Positions 1-10,391 of a DNA stretch of 64,000 bases are shown piece by piece; position 1 is the first letter of the stretch; every line of letters begins with the position of its first letter. The notes under the pieces are model-generated. The model searched no databases, had not been told where the DNA came from, and was given only the letters and a program-made list of their open reading frames with translations. The position numbers and the translations under genes were made by a program. Source of the DNA: Planctomyces sp. (lineage in GTDB: Bacteria; Planctomycetota; Planctomycetia; Planctomycetales; Planctomycetaceae); assembly GCA_016795105.1 (NCBI GenBank), contig JAEUIH010000018.1, positions 42,913 through 106,912 on the forward strand. Direction: 5' to 3'.

Positions 1-711
1 GTCTTCAATCGAATATCCTTCGGATCGCAACAATTCAACGAGCACTTTTCGATCTTCATCCGAAAGATGCTTGTGTTCAACAAACACCACCTGCGGTCGA
101 TACTTTGAAAAATCCAGCGACTGCATTACCACGAGATCGTGCCCCTCTGTGTCCACATGAAGAAACTCCACACTCTTCACGGCCAGCTTCTCGAGCACGG
201 CAGACAAGGGCTTCACTTCGACCTGGATTTCACGCACGAAAGGAGTGATAAAGTCCCCAAAATGCGAATAAATATGCTCTTTTCGGAATGAACCAATCTG
301 GTTATACCAGTAAGGCAGATCATTGATTGCCGTTTCTGCACTGCTGTCAATGTAATAGAACGAAGCTGTTGAATCGCTCCGCCCAATAGCAGCGTTCACA
401 ATCGAAAAGCGAGTCACATCACTGAAGACAGCCTTTAGACTCTCCAGACATGAAGGAACCGGTTCGATCAGGATCCCTTTCCAGCGACGATCTCGCAGCA
501 ACAACTCTCCACAAGGGTCGTTTGTTACCCCGTCGTTCGCACCAACTTTTACGAACGTCAAAGAATCCTGGCCCCTGAAACACGACTCAAGCGTCTCAAT
601 CAGACTGTTGTTGGGACGCAGATGAACTGCCGTTGTCTTTCTGCCAAGTATCCTGCCCACGTATCGTTTCAATGTTGAAATGAGATCCTGCTGTGATTCT
701 GCCATTTTCAT
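1..711 (-). CDS. FkbM family methyltransferase, 3' end cut by window edge
   Basis: The frame is open from an ATG at 711 to base 1 (237 codons) with no stop, so the C-terminus lies outside the window. FkbM proteins are SAM-dependent methyltransferases that usually O-methylate sugars or polyketides. Visible family marks are FVKVGANDG (residues 53-61, the SAM-binding glycine loop), IEP (82-84) and VDTEGHD (186-192, the family's acidic post-II motif). A second in-frame ATG lies six bases downstream at 705, and neither has a clear Shine-Dalgarno. It sits about 100 bases downstream of the Wzt/Wzm exporter on the same strand, so methylation of the exported glycan is the natural inference. The substrate cannot be read from the sequence. 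Confidence 0.85.
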   Translation of the reverse strand, partial: MKMAESQQDLISTLKRYVGRILGRKTTAVHLRPNNSLIETLESCFRGQDSLTFVKVGANDGVTNDPCGELLLRDRRWKGILIEPVPSCLESLKAVFSDVTRFSIVNAAIGRSDSTASFYYIDSSAETAINDLPYWYNQIGSFRKEHIYSHFGDFITPFVREIQVEVKPLSAVLEKLAVKSVEFLHVDTEGHDLVVMQSLDFSKYRPQVVFVEHKHLSDEDRKVLVELLRSEGYSIED

Positions 712-813
712 TTTTCGTGTGCGAATTGAACTGAGTATTGAGATTCGTTGCTGGATTCACTTTGAAGTGCATCAAAAGAGGGACAGCGGTACATCCCTCG
801 GCCGGATTCGTCA

Positions 814-2124
814 TCAGGAACTGCTGACCGGCAAATGAACGAGTCCTTTTGCCAGAGGATGTGAAGCCGGTGGGTTGTTCAGGATATTGACTTCAAACAG
901 ATTCTCGTTCCATGCCCAGGAAGATCGGTTAAACGGATCTGACACTCCGACTCCCAGCTGAAAGACTCCTGCACTCAGCATCGCCTCTGGCATTCTGAAA
1001 ATAACTCTGGTTTCCCCGGACGTAATCCGCGTTTCAGATGCAATGAGTGTGGTAAGTCTCACGCCTCTCACAGAGACGGCGAGACCAACATCAAAGACGC
1101 CGGACGTCTCAGCCGTCAGCACAGCTTCGAACTCAAGTTTCGTCGAATCCACAACTTCCACCTGCTGCTGGCAAACCGGATTCGAATTGATGGAAATTGA
1201 TTCAATCTTCACCTGCGAAGATAACGGGCCCGACAACGAGTTCAAATTCACCTGTTCACCACTTGAAGGCAGCGAACGCAGGTGAATTTCGATCAACTCG
1301 TCGGGCAGCCCTCGATGACGAATCGTTCCTTTATCAACAATGACAGCAGACGAGCACAGGTGTCGGAGCGAAGCCAGATTGTGAGTCACGAACAACACGG
1401 TTCGCCGTCTGTCGGTGGTAATCGCCTTCATCTTCGCAAGGCACTTATTCTGAAACTCCCAGTCACCCACGGCCAAAACTTCGTCGACAATCAGCACTTC
1501 ACAATCCAGATGGGCTGCAACTGCAAAACCAAGTCGTACCGTCATCCCACTGCTGTATCGCTTCACCGGGGTATCGAGATACTTCGCACAACCGCTGAAT
1601 TCAACAATCTCGTCCAACTGCTTCGATATCTCGTGACGTCGCATTCCAAGGATCGCGCCGTTCATATAAATATTCTCACGACCAGTGAGCTCCGGGTGAA
1701 ATCCGGTCCCGACCTCCAGAAGACTGGCGATGCGTCCTTTGGTTTTGATCGTTCCCTCTGTCGGAGCAGTCACTCGTGACAGAAGTTTTAACAGAGTACT
1801 CTTCCCCGCACCGTTCTTCCCGATGATGCCAAGAATCTCTCCCTGCTGCACTTCCAGATTAATGTCCCGCAGTGCCCAAACGTACTCCGGCTTCAGAGCC
1901 GAGGACTTCCGCATAGATGAACCGGCAGGCGGTAATGCACCATCTCCCTGCTTCACACTCCCGGATTTCGAACGGTCATTCACCTGCCCCACCTTCGCAT
2001 AAGGATCCTGCTTACCGCGGACCATGTGCCACCAGCGATTCAGGTCGTGCGCAAGTGTTCCTGTACCCACCGTACCGAGACGGTAAAGTTTGGAAACGTT
2101 TTCAATCTTGATTGCGACGGTCAT
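814..2124 (-). CDS. wzt: Polysaccharide ABC exporter, ATPase subunit (Wzt/TagH type)
   Basis: This is the nucleotide-binding subunit of an ABC-2 exporter that moves a lipid-linked glycan across the inner membrane. In its 436 residues are Walker A GKNGAGKST (102-110), the signature YSSGM (190-194) and Walker B VLIVDE (210-215). The LDTPVKRYSSGM context is typical of the Wzt/TagH/RfbB clade. An insertion of about 45 residues (roughly 37-80) separates the first strand from the rest of the nucleotide-binding domain. Residues of about 300-430 form a beta-rich tail like the Wzt C-terminal domain, which in O-antigen exporters reads the chain's terminal modification. The permease gene lies 105 bases upstream. 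The export role is secure, the glycan unknown. Confidence 0.93.
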   Translation of the reverse strand: MTVAIKIENVSKLYRLGTVGTGTLAHDLNRWWHMVRGKQDPYAKVGQVNDRSKSGSVKQGDGALPPAGSSMRKSSALKPEYVWALRDINLEVQQGEILGIIGKNGAGKSTLLKLLSRVTAPTEGTIKTKGRIASLLEVGTGFHPELTGRENIYMNGAILGMRRHEISKQLDEIVEFSGCAKYLDTPVKRYSSGMTVRLGFAVAAHLDCEVLIVDEVLAVGDWEFQNKCLAKMKAITTDRRRTVLFVTHNLASLRHLCSSAVIVDKGTIRHRGLPDELIEIHLRSLPSSGEQVNLNSLSGPLSSQVKIESISINSNPVCQQQVEVVDSTKLEFEAVLTAETSGVFDVGLAVSVRGVRLTTLIASETRITSGETRVIFRMPEAMLSAGVFQLGVGVSDPFNRSSWAWNENLFEVNILNNPPASHPLAKGLVHLPVSSS

Positions 2125-2229
2125 AGTATTGATTGGAGGCGTCAGCGAATTTGTTTAAGCGTTCGAGCTGGAGAAACGAGGCGATTGAGCGACTCACCTG
2201 CTACTCAAGGGGATACCGGCCAGCAACTC

Positions 2230-3213
2230 TCAAACCGTATCCATAAACGTCTGCTCGGTCTTGTTGAAAATGATGATCCCAAAGGCAACCGTGATCACTG
2301 TAAATGTTGTGGAATACAACAACCCTGCGATCGATGCCTGGCCTGATCCAAGAAAGCCATACTTGAATGTTTCAATCACATGCGTAATCGGATTCCACCA
2401 TAAAATCTGCTGATATTTTTCGCTCAGTGCACTCATTGGATAAATGATCGGGGTGGCATACATCGCCAGCTGCACACCAAACTGAATCAGGAATGTCAGG
2501 TCGCGGTATTTCGTCGTCAGCGATGTGAAAATAATCCCAAATCCAAAACCAAGTCCAGCCATTAGCAGCAAACACCAGACGGTCGACAATAACCATAGAT
2601 TTGGATGAACCGTGTCACTGGTCGTCAGATACCAAACCCAGAGAATTACAAACAAGGACAGCTGGATCAGAAACCTGATGACGTTGCTGATCACAATCGA
2701 CAACGGAACAATCAGCCTCGGGAAATAAACCTTCCCAAAGATATGCGCATTCGCGGTAAACGTCGATGATGTCTTGTTAAAACTCTCAGCAAAGTAGTTC
2801 CACAATGTGATTCCGGACAGATAGAAAAGTGGGGCCGGTATTCCGCCAGTGCTTAGCTTTGCAATGTTGCCAAACACAATCACGTATGTCAGCATCGTCA
2901 ACACAGGCTGCACAAAGAACCAAATCGGTCCCAGAATTGTCTGCTTGTACACCGTGACGATGTCACGTTTGATAAACATCAACAACAGGTCTCGATACGT
3001 CCAAATCTCCCTGAGATTCACGTCAAGAAAGTGCCGCTTCGGACGGAGAATCAGGTCCCAGTCGTCTTCGCGATCTGCAGTGACCAGTCCATCAGGTCCT
3101 GGCTTTGAAAGAACTTCTGCCATAGTTTGAGCACTGTTATTCAGCAAATGTGGCTTCGTGCGCGAGTTGTTCTGTTCATCTCCAACCACGACAAACCTAT
3201 GTTCCGAAAACAC
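2230..3213 (-). CDS. wzm: Polysaccharide ABC exporter, permease subunit (Wzm type)
   Basis: ABC-2 type permease of 327 residues that pairs with the adjacent ATPase. A cytoplasmic N-terminus contains the LREIWTYRDLLLMFIKRD segment common to Wzm/TagG proteins. It is followed by about six hydrophobic helices from near residue 95 to the end. The GTG start at 3213 has GAGGA six bases upstream. An internal ATG at 3123 (MAEVLS) is an alternative that would shorten the protein by 30 residues without touching the membrane domain. It begins the minus-strand exporter unit and is divergent from gmd across about 540 bases. Confidence 0.92.
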   Translation of the reverse strand: MFSEHRFVVVGDEQNNSRTKPHLLNNSAQTMAEVLSKPGPDGLVTADREDDWDLILRPKRHFLDVNLREIWTYRDLLLMFIKRDIVTVYKQTILGPIWFFVQPVLTMLTYVIVFGNIAKLSTGGIPAPLFYLSGITLWNYFAESFNKTSSTFTANAHIFGKVYFPRLIVPLSIVISNVIRFLIQLSLFVILWVWYLTTSDTVHPNLWLLSTVWCLLLMAGLGFGFGIIFTSLTTKYRDLTFLIQFGVQLAMYATPIIYPMSALSEKYQQILWWNPITHVIETFKYGFLGSGQASIAGLLYSTTFTVITVAFGIIIFNKTEQTFMDTV

Positions 3214-3751
3214 CGCGTATCCTCGGATTCATCCTTCCCAAAGTAAACTCTGCGCAAACTCCGATCCCGTGGGTGACACCATGATTTTGGTGACCCTGGG
3301 AGGATTGGGGGGATCGCACTGATTTTTATGGGGTCAAACCCCTGTATTCTCAGTGGGTGTTTCTAACCTACGTCTACTGTTCCAGAGAGTCAACGTGTTC
3401 CCAAGATCTTGCAGTGTCCGACGCCCCTGCCTTGATAACCTCACGGAAGAATCTGTTCGTCACAGCTGTTTCCGCGAATTTCCAGTGAATCTTCTCTCTG
3501 AAAAAAAATGCGTGTTGACCAGCGGTTTCTCCTGTCTTTTCCCTGCGAGAACTTCACTTAAAGTCCGTTCTCAGCAGATCTGTTGCAATCGTTTTCAACG
3601 GCGCATTCATGGGCACCGTACGATTCAGAGTTGGAATTTCCTCGTGTGGTTTCCACACCCAAAGTGTAGACTTCCAGCCAATCAAACATTCACACTGCCT
3701 GTGCAAGTACGGTTCGGTTCTCAATGAACCAAACCCTGCATGAGAAAAGAC
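3214..3751. other. Divergent intergenic region between wzm and gmd, no gene seen
   Basis: About 540 bases between divergent starts with no credible coding frame. It holds a dyad around 3271-3297 (GGGT..CACCA pairing with TGGTG..ACCC) and a tight hairpin GGGGT-CAA-ACCCC at 3330-3342, neither followed by a T-run. I see no convincing sigma-70 promoter for either gene. The length leaves room for regulation of both. Confidence 0.4.
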
Positions 3752-4768
3752 ATGACCAAACGAGCGTTTATTACTGGAATCACCGGTCAGGATGGCTCTT
3801 ACCTGGCAGAACTGCTGCTGGAAAAAGGATACGAAGTCCACGGGCTTGTTCGTAGAGCCAGCACGTTTACAACGGGTCGCATTAACCACATCTATCAGGA
3901 CCCTCATGCCGCGGGTACTCGACTGTTCCTGCACTATGGCGATCTCACCGACGGTCAGAGTCTCACCAATCTGGTTCTCGATATTGAACCGGACGAAATT
4001 TATAACCTCGGTGCTCAAAGCCACGTTCGAGTTTCGTTTGATCAGCCAGTTTACACATTCCAGGCAACCGGTGGTGGCGCACTCAACGTTCTGGAAGCAG
4101 CCCGACAACTGAATAAGAAGAAAGTCGTCCGGGTGTACCAGGCTTCCTCCAGCGAAATGTACGGAGAAGTCCTCGAAACACCTCAGACCGAGAAAACACC
4201 GTTTCAACCACAGAGCCCCTACGCCTGCGCCAAGGTGTTCGCGTTTCATCAGACGGTGAACTATCGCAAGTCCTATGATATGTTTGCTGTCAACGGGATT
4301 TTGTTTAATCACGAAAGCCCCCGCCGAGGTGAGACGTTCGTGACTCGCAAGATTACTCGCGCTGCCACTCGCATCAAGCTGGGTCTCCAGAAGAAACTCT
4401 ATCTTGGGAACCTGGCCGCGAAGCGTGACTGGGGTTATGCAAAGGACTATGTCGAAGGCATGTGGCGAATGCTGCAGCACAATGAACCGGACGACTTTGT
4501 TCTGGCGACCGGTCGTACTCAGACAGTTCAGGAATTTGCCGATCTGGTCTTCGCTCAGCTGGGGCTCAACCCTCAGGATCATATCGAAGTCGATCCGCGG
4601 TATTTCCGCCCTGCAGAAGTTGACCTGCTCCTTGGAGACTGTGCCAAAGCAAAGGAAAAACTCGGCTGGACCGCCACAACTCCCCTGGAAGGGCTGGCAA
4701 AGCTGATGGTGGATCACGACCTCAAACTCGCTCACGAAGAAGCGATACTCGCTTCTGCCAGAAAGTAA
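3752..4768 (+). CDS. gmd: GDP-mannose 4,6-dehydratase
   Basis: Converts GDP-D-mannose to GDP-4-keto-6-deoxy-D-mannose, the first committed step to GDP-L-fucose and related deoxysugars. Extended SDR enzyme of 338 residues, a normal length. It has the NADP-binding GITGQDGSY (9-17), catalytic Ser133 and Glu135 in ASSSEMYG, and Tyr157/Lys161 in PYACAK. The family motif [11 protein letters not shown] is also present. The in-frame ATG at 3740 would add four residues; the 3752 start matches the usual MxKxAxITG N-terminus. It is the only plus-strand gene in the glycan locus and so is transcribed apart from the second GMD and fcl on the other strand. Confidence 0.95.
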   Translation: MTKRAFITGITGQDGSYLAELLLEKGYEVHGLVRRASTFTTGRINHIYQDPHAAGTRLFLHYGDLTDGQSLTNLVLDIEPDEIYNLGAQSHVRVSFDQPVYTFQATGGGALNVLEAARQLNKKKVVRVYQASSSEMYGEVLETPQTEKTPFQPQSPYACAKVFAFHQTVNYRKSYDMFAVNGILFNHESPRRGETFVTRKITRAATRIKLGLQKKLYLGNLAAKRDWGYAKDYVEGMWRMLQHNEPDDFVLATGRTQTVQEFADLVFAQLGLNPQDHIEVDPRYFRPAEVDLLLGDCAKAKEKLGWTATTPLEGLAKLMVDHDLKLAHEEAILASARK

Positions 4769-4810
4769 CAGTCAGCGGGCTCAGCGTCCTGTGTCTTCAG
4801 TCCTGAGTCC

Positions 4811-5788
4811 TCAGCCTTCAGACTCAAGGTCTTCATCGACCATCAGTTCGATGAGTTCTCTGAATGTCAGCGTGGGTTGCCAGTTCAGTTCGGCCCGCGC
4901 CTTTGAAGGATTACCAAGAAGCTGACATGGGTCAGCAGGCCGTCGGAATCGATCTTCAACGATGACATGGTCTTCCCACCTCAGTCCCACATGAGCAAAT
5001 GCTGTCTCAAGCAGCTCGCGAATCGTGTGAGACTCCCCCGTTGCAATCACATAATCGTCCGGACGACTTTGCTGAAGCATCAGCCACATGGCCTGAACAA
5101 AGTCTTTCGCATAACCCCAGTCGCGGGCTGCGTCGAGGTCGCCAAGACTGATTGTCTTCTGTTTTCCTCGACTGATTCTGGCAGCTCCGAGAGTGACCTT
5201 GCGAGTCACAAAGTTCTCTCCGCGCCGAGGACTCTCGTGGTTGTAACAGATTGCATTGCAGAAAAAATGTCCGTGGGCTTCTCGGTAGATTCGGGTCATC
5301 TGAGTGGCGAATGTCTTCGCAACTCCATACGGAGAATTCGGATTCACGGGCGTCTGCTCGTCCTGTGGACTGATGCTCGGCGTTCCAAATATCTCGCGAC
5401 TGCTGGCGTGCAGAAACTTTGGAACTCTTGGCAGGTCTCGAAGGATCTCCATGATTCGCAGAGTGGCCATGGCAGTCACTTCACATGTGCTTTCCGGTAT
5501 CTCAAAACTCAGCCCCACATGTGACTGCCCGGCCAGATGATAGAACTCGTCCGGCTCCACTTTTGTGATGATTCGTCGGATGGTGGTCACGTCGGTCAGG
5601 TCCGCATAATGCAGAAACAATCGCTTACCGTAGACGTCCTGATTCTGATAGAGCCCCTTCAGTCGAGGGCGATCGAGCGTACTGCTTCTTCGGACAATAC
5701 CATGAACTTCATACCCTTTCTCGAGCAGCAATTCGGTGAGGTATGAGCCATCCTGTCCTGTGATTCCGGTGATCAGTGCTTTGCGCAT
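4811..5788 (-). CDS. GDP-mannose 4,6-dehydratase paralogue
   Basis: A second GMD-family extended SDR (325 residues), clearly diverged from the plus-strand copy 42 bases away. It retains the nucleotide loop GITGQDGSY (8-16), Ser130 and Glu132 in ASSREIFG, Tyr154 and Lys158 in PYGVAK, and [11 protein letters not shown], so dehydratase chemistry should be intact. Where the other copy has SSSEMY this one has SSREIF. It ends the minus-strand run Wzc, glycosyltransferase, fcl, GMD, with 14 bases to fcl, so it is the copy probably co-expressed with GDP-fucose synthase. It could be the dedicated GMD for fucose, or make a different 6-deoxyhexose. The sequence does not decide. Confidence 0.88.
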   Translation of the reverse strand: MRKALITGITGQDGSYLTELLLEKGYEVHGIVRRSSTLDRPRLKGLYQNQDVYGKRLFLHYADLTDVTTIRRIITKVEPDEFYHLAGQSHVGLSFEIPESTCEVTAMATLRIMEILRDLPRVPKFLHASSREIFGTPSISPQDEQTPVNPNSPYGVAKTFATQMTRIYREAHGHFFCNAICYNHESPRRGENFVTRKVTLGAARISRGKQKTISLGDLDAARDWGYAKDFVQAMWLMLQQSRPDDYVIATGESHTIRELLETAFAHVGLRWEDHVIVEDRFRRPADPCQLLGNPSKARAELNWQPTLTFRELIELMVDEDLESEG

Positions 5789-5802
5789 AAATACAGTTCG
5801 CT

Positions 5803-6741
5803 TTACTCTCGCATTCGTCCGTATTCGAGGGAACTCAGGAAGTCATTGTACGCATCCCTGACTCCGTCTTTCAGAGAGATACGGGGACTCCAGCCGGTCC
5901 TTCGAATCACGCTGATGTCCGATAACTTCCTCGGTGTACCATCGGGCCTGGTTGGGTCAGTCAGGATGCGACCTGAATAACCAACCGATTCGGCAACAAG
6001 TCCTGCAAGTTCTCGAATGCTGATTTCGGTGCCGCTGCCGATGTTCACGAGATCGGGAGGATTCTCCAGCTTAAGCAAATGAAGAATGCCGTCCGCCAGA
6101 TCATCCACGTGCAGAAATTCTCGCAACGGTGTTCCGGTACCCCAGATTGTCACCGAATCCACCCCCTGCACTTTCGCTTCATGAAAACGCCGAATCAGCG
6201 CTGGAAGCACATGGCTGTTTTCAGGATGGTAGTTATCCCCAGGCCCATAAAGGTTCGTGGGCATCGCCGAATGAAATGTCACACCATACTGTTTCCGATA
6301 GAACTGACATAACTTCAGTCCGGCGATCTTTGCGATCGCATATGCTTCATTAGTCGGTTCAAGCTCTGACGTCAGAAGCGAGCTTTCTGCAATCGGCTGA
6401 GGCGCGAGACGCGGGTAGATGCAGGTGCTCCCCAGATAGAGAAATCGCTGTGTACCGTTCTTCCACGCAGCGTGAATAGCGTTCGTTGCCATCACAAGAT
6501 TCTGGTGTATGAATTCCGCGGGATAAGTGCTGTTAGCGTGAATTCCACCCACTTTTGCAGCGGCAAACACAACGGAGTCCGGCTTGTGCTCCCGGAAGAA
6601 ATCCTCAACGGCCGCCTGACATGTTAAGTCCAACTGAGAACGGTCCGCCAGCAGTAAGGCCACATCTCCAGAGCTCTGAAGTCTTCGAACAACAGCACTG
6701 CCCACCATTCCACGGTGACCAGAGATAAAGATTCTTTTCAT
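5803..6741 (-). CDS. fcl: GDP-L-fucose synthase
   Basis: Bifunctional 3,5-epimerase/4-reductase that turns GDP-4-keto-6-deoxymannose into GDP-L-fucose with NADPH. The protein has 312 residues, typical for WcaG/Fcl. It shows GHRGMVGSA (8-16), [17 protein letters not shown] with Ser105 and the epimerase cysteine Cys107, and Tyr134/Lys138 in EAYAIAK. The frame stays open 73 codons further upstream into the glycosyltransferase gene, but the ATG at 6741 gives the canonical [11 protein letters not shown] start, so I place it there. It is sandwiched between a family 4 glycosyltransferase and a GMD paralogue, which fits a fucose-containing surface glycan. Confidence 0.95.
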   Translation of the reverse strand: MKRIFISGHRGMVGSAVVRRLQSSGDVALLLADRSQLDLTCQAAVEDFFREHKPDSVVFAAAKVGGIHANSTYPAEFIHQNLVMATNAIHAAWKNGTQRFLYLGSTCIYPRLAPQPIAESSLLTSELEPTNEAYAIAKIAGLKLCQFYRKQYGVTFHSAMPTNLYGPGDNYHPENSHVLPALIRRFHEAKVQGVDSVTIWGTGTPLREFLHVDDLADGILHLLKLENPPDLVNIGSGTEISIRELAGLVAESVGYSGRILTDPTRPDGTPRKLSDISVIRRTGWSPRISLKDGVRDAYNDFLSSLEYGRMRE

Positions 6742-6788
6742 ATGGTACTCTCTGAAGACTGCTGCCGTTCCATGCAGATCGTGCAGAA

Positions 6789-7991
6789 CTAACGAGTCAC
6801 TTCTGTCAGCAATTGCCTGAACGCACTCACTGCGTGAGCCTGAGTATACTGAGTGATTGCCAGACGGCGAGCATTCTCTCGGTAAAGCGCCAGTTGGGAA
6901 GGATTCGCAATCGCAGCGCGGATTGAGTCGGCAATCAGTCGAGGGTCCCCGGCACGACATGTCAATCCGACCTGCTCCTGAACGGTAATCTCGTGGAGCT
7001 CTGTGCCCTCAGGAGCATTGGTCAGATACGGACGCCCCGCTGCAAGGATTCCGTAGAGCTTACTGGGCATCAGACATTGGGCGAGTGTCTGCGTCAACGG
7101 AACCAGATGCAAATCTGCGGCACTCAGGCTGTGTGCCAGCTCTGAAAGTGGCTGGTAGTCCAGAAACCGCACATTACTGAGCTTCTCGCTGGCTACCTGG
7201 GCCTGAAGATCTGCCTTCCGTGCTCCCTGACCAATCAGGACAAACTGAATTCTGGGATCATCCCGCAGAATCACGGCCGCTTCAATGAACTCCTCCAGAC
7301 GCTGCGTCAGCCCCAGATTCCCGGAGTACATCACGACAAACTTCCCGGCAAGTCCATGCCGGTCGATGAACACGTTGTTTGTTTCAACAGGATAGACAAC
7401 ATTCGGGTCTGCCCAGTTTGGAATCCGGCGAATTCGGTCCGATGGAACCCCACCCTCTTCCATCAGCTGCTGCATATCCCGACTCAGCACGACCATCCGG
7501 TCACAGTTCTGGTAAATCCGAAACAATGACTGACGCAGACGACGGATCGGCCATGAATTCGGGACCTTACCAAGCGCCACAGCAACATCCGGATAGATGT
7601 CCTGCAGATACCCAATCACCCGACAGCCCGTCGTTTTGCTCAGTCGTCGGGCAACATATGGCAACAGAAACGGGTCTGTTTCAAAAACTACGACATCCGG
7701 CTTCGGCAGTTGTGCCGCCTGTCGTCCAGCCGCTCGCACGAATGACAAAAAGTTAACGGCCTTGAGAAGCATACGACGTTTTGAAAACGTCGTATGCGAT
7801 ACTCGATGAATGGTCACACCATTGCGAACCTGAACATCCTGCCATTCTGAATCCGCAGCAGCATTCGGCTGGCCGGCAAGAACATGGACATCGAAGTCTT
7901 TTGCCAGCCCTTCACACAACGCAGTCAGTAACTGACCCGTTGCCTCTGAGTCCGGCCAGTAGGAACGGTTGAGAAACAGAATTCGAGGCAT
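6789..7991 (-). CDS. Glycosyltransferase family 4 (WcaI-like)
   Basis: GT-B fold glycosyltransferase of 400 residues, presumably cytoplasmic and membrane-associated, transferring a sugar from a nucleotide donor to a lipid-linked acceptor. The N-terminus [20 protein letters not shown] matches the WcaI-like group of putative fucosyl/colanic acid transferases. The C-terminal half has the GT4 pattern [20 protein letters not shown], then LIGQGARK and a nucleotide-site region near [13 protein letters not shown]. An upstream extension to 8033 is possible, but the ATG at 7991 gives the family start. The donor is not determinable; adjacency to fcl makes GDP-fucose a reasonable guess. Confidence 0.88.
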   Translation of the reverse strand: MPRILFLNRSYWPDSEATGQLLTALCEGLAKDFDVHVLAGQPNAAADSEWQDVQVRNGVTIHRVSHTTFSKRRMLLKAVNFLSFVRAAGRQAAQLPKPDVVVFETDPFLLPYVARRLSKTTGCRVIGYLQDIYPDVAVALGKVPNSWPIRRLRQSLFRIYQNCDRMVVLSRDMQQLMEEGGVPSDRIRRIPNWADPNVVYPVETNNVFIDRHGLAGKFVVMYSGNLGLTQRLEEFIEAAVILRDDPRIQFVLIGQGARKADLQAQVASEKLSNVRFLDYQPLSELAHSLSAADLHLVPLTQTLAQCLMPSKLYGILAAGRPYLTNAPEGTELHEITVQEQVGLTCRAGDPRLIADSIRAAIANPSQLALYRENARRLAITQYTQAHAVSAFRQLLTEVTR

Positions 7992-8093
7992 GGGAACGAT
8001 CAGAGACTTCAAGAGTAAAGAACCGCCAGCCAATTCGTTTCGCGGATGCAGCCAGGAATCCGAAGCACGTCATCCGCGTTTCGCTCAGCGATT

Positions 8094-10391
8094 TTATGTC
8101 ACAACTTCCTCTTCATCGTGTCGTTCGTCTGAAAAGTACGCATCGTTACCGCTCTTGCCACCATATTCGTTCTCAGAATAGTTCTTGTAGTAGTAGCGAT
8201 AATCTGAGTAACGGTAGTTTGCGTATCCATAGGTGTCACGTTCTTCAACACCGTTGATAACGACACCAGCAACATTGCCACCGACATCCTTCAGTTGTTC
8301 AATCGTTCGGCGTCCAAGCTCGCGAGTATGCCGACTGAGTCTCATACAGATCACAACGCCATCCACTCGTGGAGCCACACTACATGGATCGGTCACCGCC
8401 ATCACGGGAGGCGTATCGATAATCACGACGTCAAACTTCTCACGAAGCACCTGAAGCAACTGTTCGTACTCAGGGCGACTTAACAGTTCCGATGGATCCT
8501 TTGGACGAGATCCACACGGAAGCACAAAGAAGTCCGGGACGATGGTCGACTGAATGGCATCTGAGAGCTCTGCGGTTCCACGCAGAACGTCCACAACGCC
8601 AACCTTACTGCTGACTCCAGTCAGCTTATGAACCTTTGGACGACGGAAGTCGCTCTCCATCAAAACCGTCTTCTTACCAGCCTGGGCCATCGAAAGAGCC
8701 AGGTTTAGTGCCAGCGTGGACTTTCCATCCCCCGCTGCCGGACTGGTCACCTGAATGAGCCGGTGATCACTTCCGATGGGACTAAACCGCACTGCTGTTC
8801 GCACAGCTCGGTAGGCCTCGGCAGGCCGCGACCGAGGCAGATGAACCGTGATCGCAGTTCGATCAAGGATTGCATCTTTAGGAACGGACTTGAGGCGAGC
8901 ATCATCCATAAACGGAACATGCCCCATAATCGGAATGCCAAATTCCCGAATGATCTCTTCCGGTTTGCGGAAGCTACGATCTGCAATTTCAACGAGATAA
9001 CCAATCACAAGTCCGGCAAAGGCCCCCAGGACCCCTCCCATTGCCAAAAATGTCTCGAGGATCGGATAGACCAGCCCACCGTGTCGAGCAGGTGCAAGCA
9101 TCTGTGCGGTTACACCACCCATATCCGCATTCACTTTGATCTGGTTAATCTGCAGCGTAACCCCTTCAAACAGCTTCGCAAGACGATTGATTTCATTCAT
9201 CTTGTTGCGGTCGTCAATCACTTCCTGTGACAGTGATCTCGCTAAATCTTCTTCTTTCGCCGCAAGACTTTTCATGTCTGCCTGCTGCTTCTCCAGCACA
9301 GCAATTTCCTGCGCCTTTGACTGGAGGTAGATTGACAGGAAGTCTGGCGGAGCAACCTGCTCGGAGTTTTCCGGAACCATCCCTGCCAGCGCCTGCAGGT
9401 GCCGTCGCGTCAGGTCGATCTGCAGTCGAATTGCTTTCAGACGCGGATGATCGGCACCCAGTTCGGCAGCAAGTACAGCCTCTTCCTTCATCAACGGAAA
9501 CAACTCTTCTGCCATTGTTTTCGCCGATGAAACTGTTGCATCAACCGCATTGGCAGACGACTGGGTACTTGCTGAGCCCGCAGAGGTCTGGCGACCGACC
9601 AGCAGAGTAATGGCTTCCCGACTGCCACCAGCATTCAGAGCTTCTGTGATCGCCAGGAGTTCAGACTGAAGTTTTGCTTTGTCCAGCTCAATCGCGGAAA
9701 TCTGTTCCTGAATCTTTTGTTCGCGAGCCGCGTGAGGATTGTCACCTGTCACCGACAGTCGCGACGTCCTGCGAAACTCTGCATGTGCCGCTTCTGCTTT
9801 TAACAGGGATTCATGAATCTCGTCACGAGCCTTTGTCAGCAGCGACTGCAGCTGACCCGAAGCGTCCGCGTAGTTCTCCTTCTGCACCTCAAGATATTCT
9901 TCAGCTACAGCATTCGCGATCTTATGAATGTCCCCGGCATCATGGCCGGATACGGCAATCTCGATTACTGCTGACGACAGCGTTGTTGGCACCACCATCG
10001 ACGTCAGCTTCGCAACAGATTCGTCGGTTGACAGACCACGCAGTGTCATCAGCTGCGACAGATTGTGCTTCTCAATCGCCGCGACAAGAACCCTTGGGCT
10101 CTTAATCACATACGCGGAATCCGAAAGGTCTTTGTCCGCCAGTACAGTTTTCATCATCGGATCTGCACTCCGATGAACTACCTGAACACGCGCCACTGAG
10201 CGATAGAGGGGCTTCTGCTTCTCAAAGAGAAGATATGCAATCCCTACACCTACCAGTCCAAGGAGAATGATGAACGACTTCCTGCGTCGCAGGAACCCGA
10301 AGATATCGATCCCCTGCGATGACTCCTGATTGAGTCCGGAATTATTACTAATCGAGTCAAACTGTGCGGACGCCACAAAACTTCCCCTCAT
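8094..10391 (-). CDS. Polysaccharide co-polymerase with tyrosine autokinase domain (Wzc-like)
   Basis: Inner-membrane chain-length regulator fused to a bacterial tyrosine kinase, 765 residues. One membrane helix lies at about 39-57, then a long periplasmic part with coiled-coil stretches (about 160-430), and a second helix at about 445-468. The cytoplasmic kinase has Walker A SPAAGDGKST (550-559), Walker A' TVLMESDFRRP (575-585) and Walker B VVIIDTP (655-661). The tail (721-752) carries eleven tyrosines, the usual autophosphorylation cluster. In this family cycling of that cluster controls oligomer state and chain length. It lies between the glycosyltransferase and the ligase/polymerase, all on the minus strand. 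Confidence 0.93.
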   Translation of the reverse strand: MRGSFVASAQFDSISNNSGLNQESSQGIDIFGFLRRRKSFIILLGLVGVGIAYLLFEKQKPLYRSVARVQVVHRSADPMMKTVLADKDLSDSAYVIKSPRVLVAAIEKHNLSQLMTLRGLSTDESVAKLTSMVVPTTLSSAVIEIAVSGHDAGDIHKIANAVAEEYLEVQKENYADASGQLQSLLTKARDEIHESLLKAEAAHAEFRRTSRLSVTGDNPHAAREQKIQEQISAIELDKAKLQSELLAITEALNAGGSREAITLLVGRQTSAGSASTQSSANAVDATVSSAKTMAEELFPLMKEEAVLAAELGADHPRLKAIRLQIDLTRRHLQALAGMVPENSEQVAPPDFLSIYLQSKAQEIAVLEKQQADMKSLAAKEEDLARSLSQEVIDDRNKMNEINRLAKLFEGVTLQINQIKVNADMGGVTAQMLAPARHGGLVYPILETFLAMGGVLGAFAGLVIGYLVEIADRSFRKPEEIIREFGIPIMGHVPFMDDARLKSVPKDAILDRTAITVHLPRSRPAEAYRAVRTAVRFSPIGSDHRLIQVTSPAAGDGKSTLALNLALSMAQAGKKTVLMESDFRRPKVHKLTGVSSKVGVVDVLRGTAELSDAIQSTIVPDFFVLPCGSRPKDPSELLSRPEYEQLLQVLREKFDVVIIDTPPVMAVTDPCSVAPRVDGVVICMRLSRHTRELGRRTIEQLKDVGGNVAGVVINGVEERDTYGYANYRYSDYRYYYKNYSENEYGGKSGNDAYFSDERHDEEEVVT

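Noticed and set aside
596..814. Minus-strand 72-codon frame overlapping the wzt stop
   Set aside because: It mostly overlaps the FkbM gene in another frame, and the FkbM reading has clear motifs.
3554..4735. Open 393-codon frame on the minus strand opposite gmd
   Set aside because: It is the antisense of a well-supported gmd; its translation has no family marks and its length follows from the codon bias of gmd.
5803..6960. 385-residue version of GDP-fucose synthase
   Set aside because: The first 73 codons lie within the glycosyltransferase gene in another frame and resemble no family member; the ATG at 6741 gives the canonical start.
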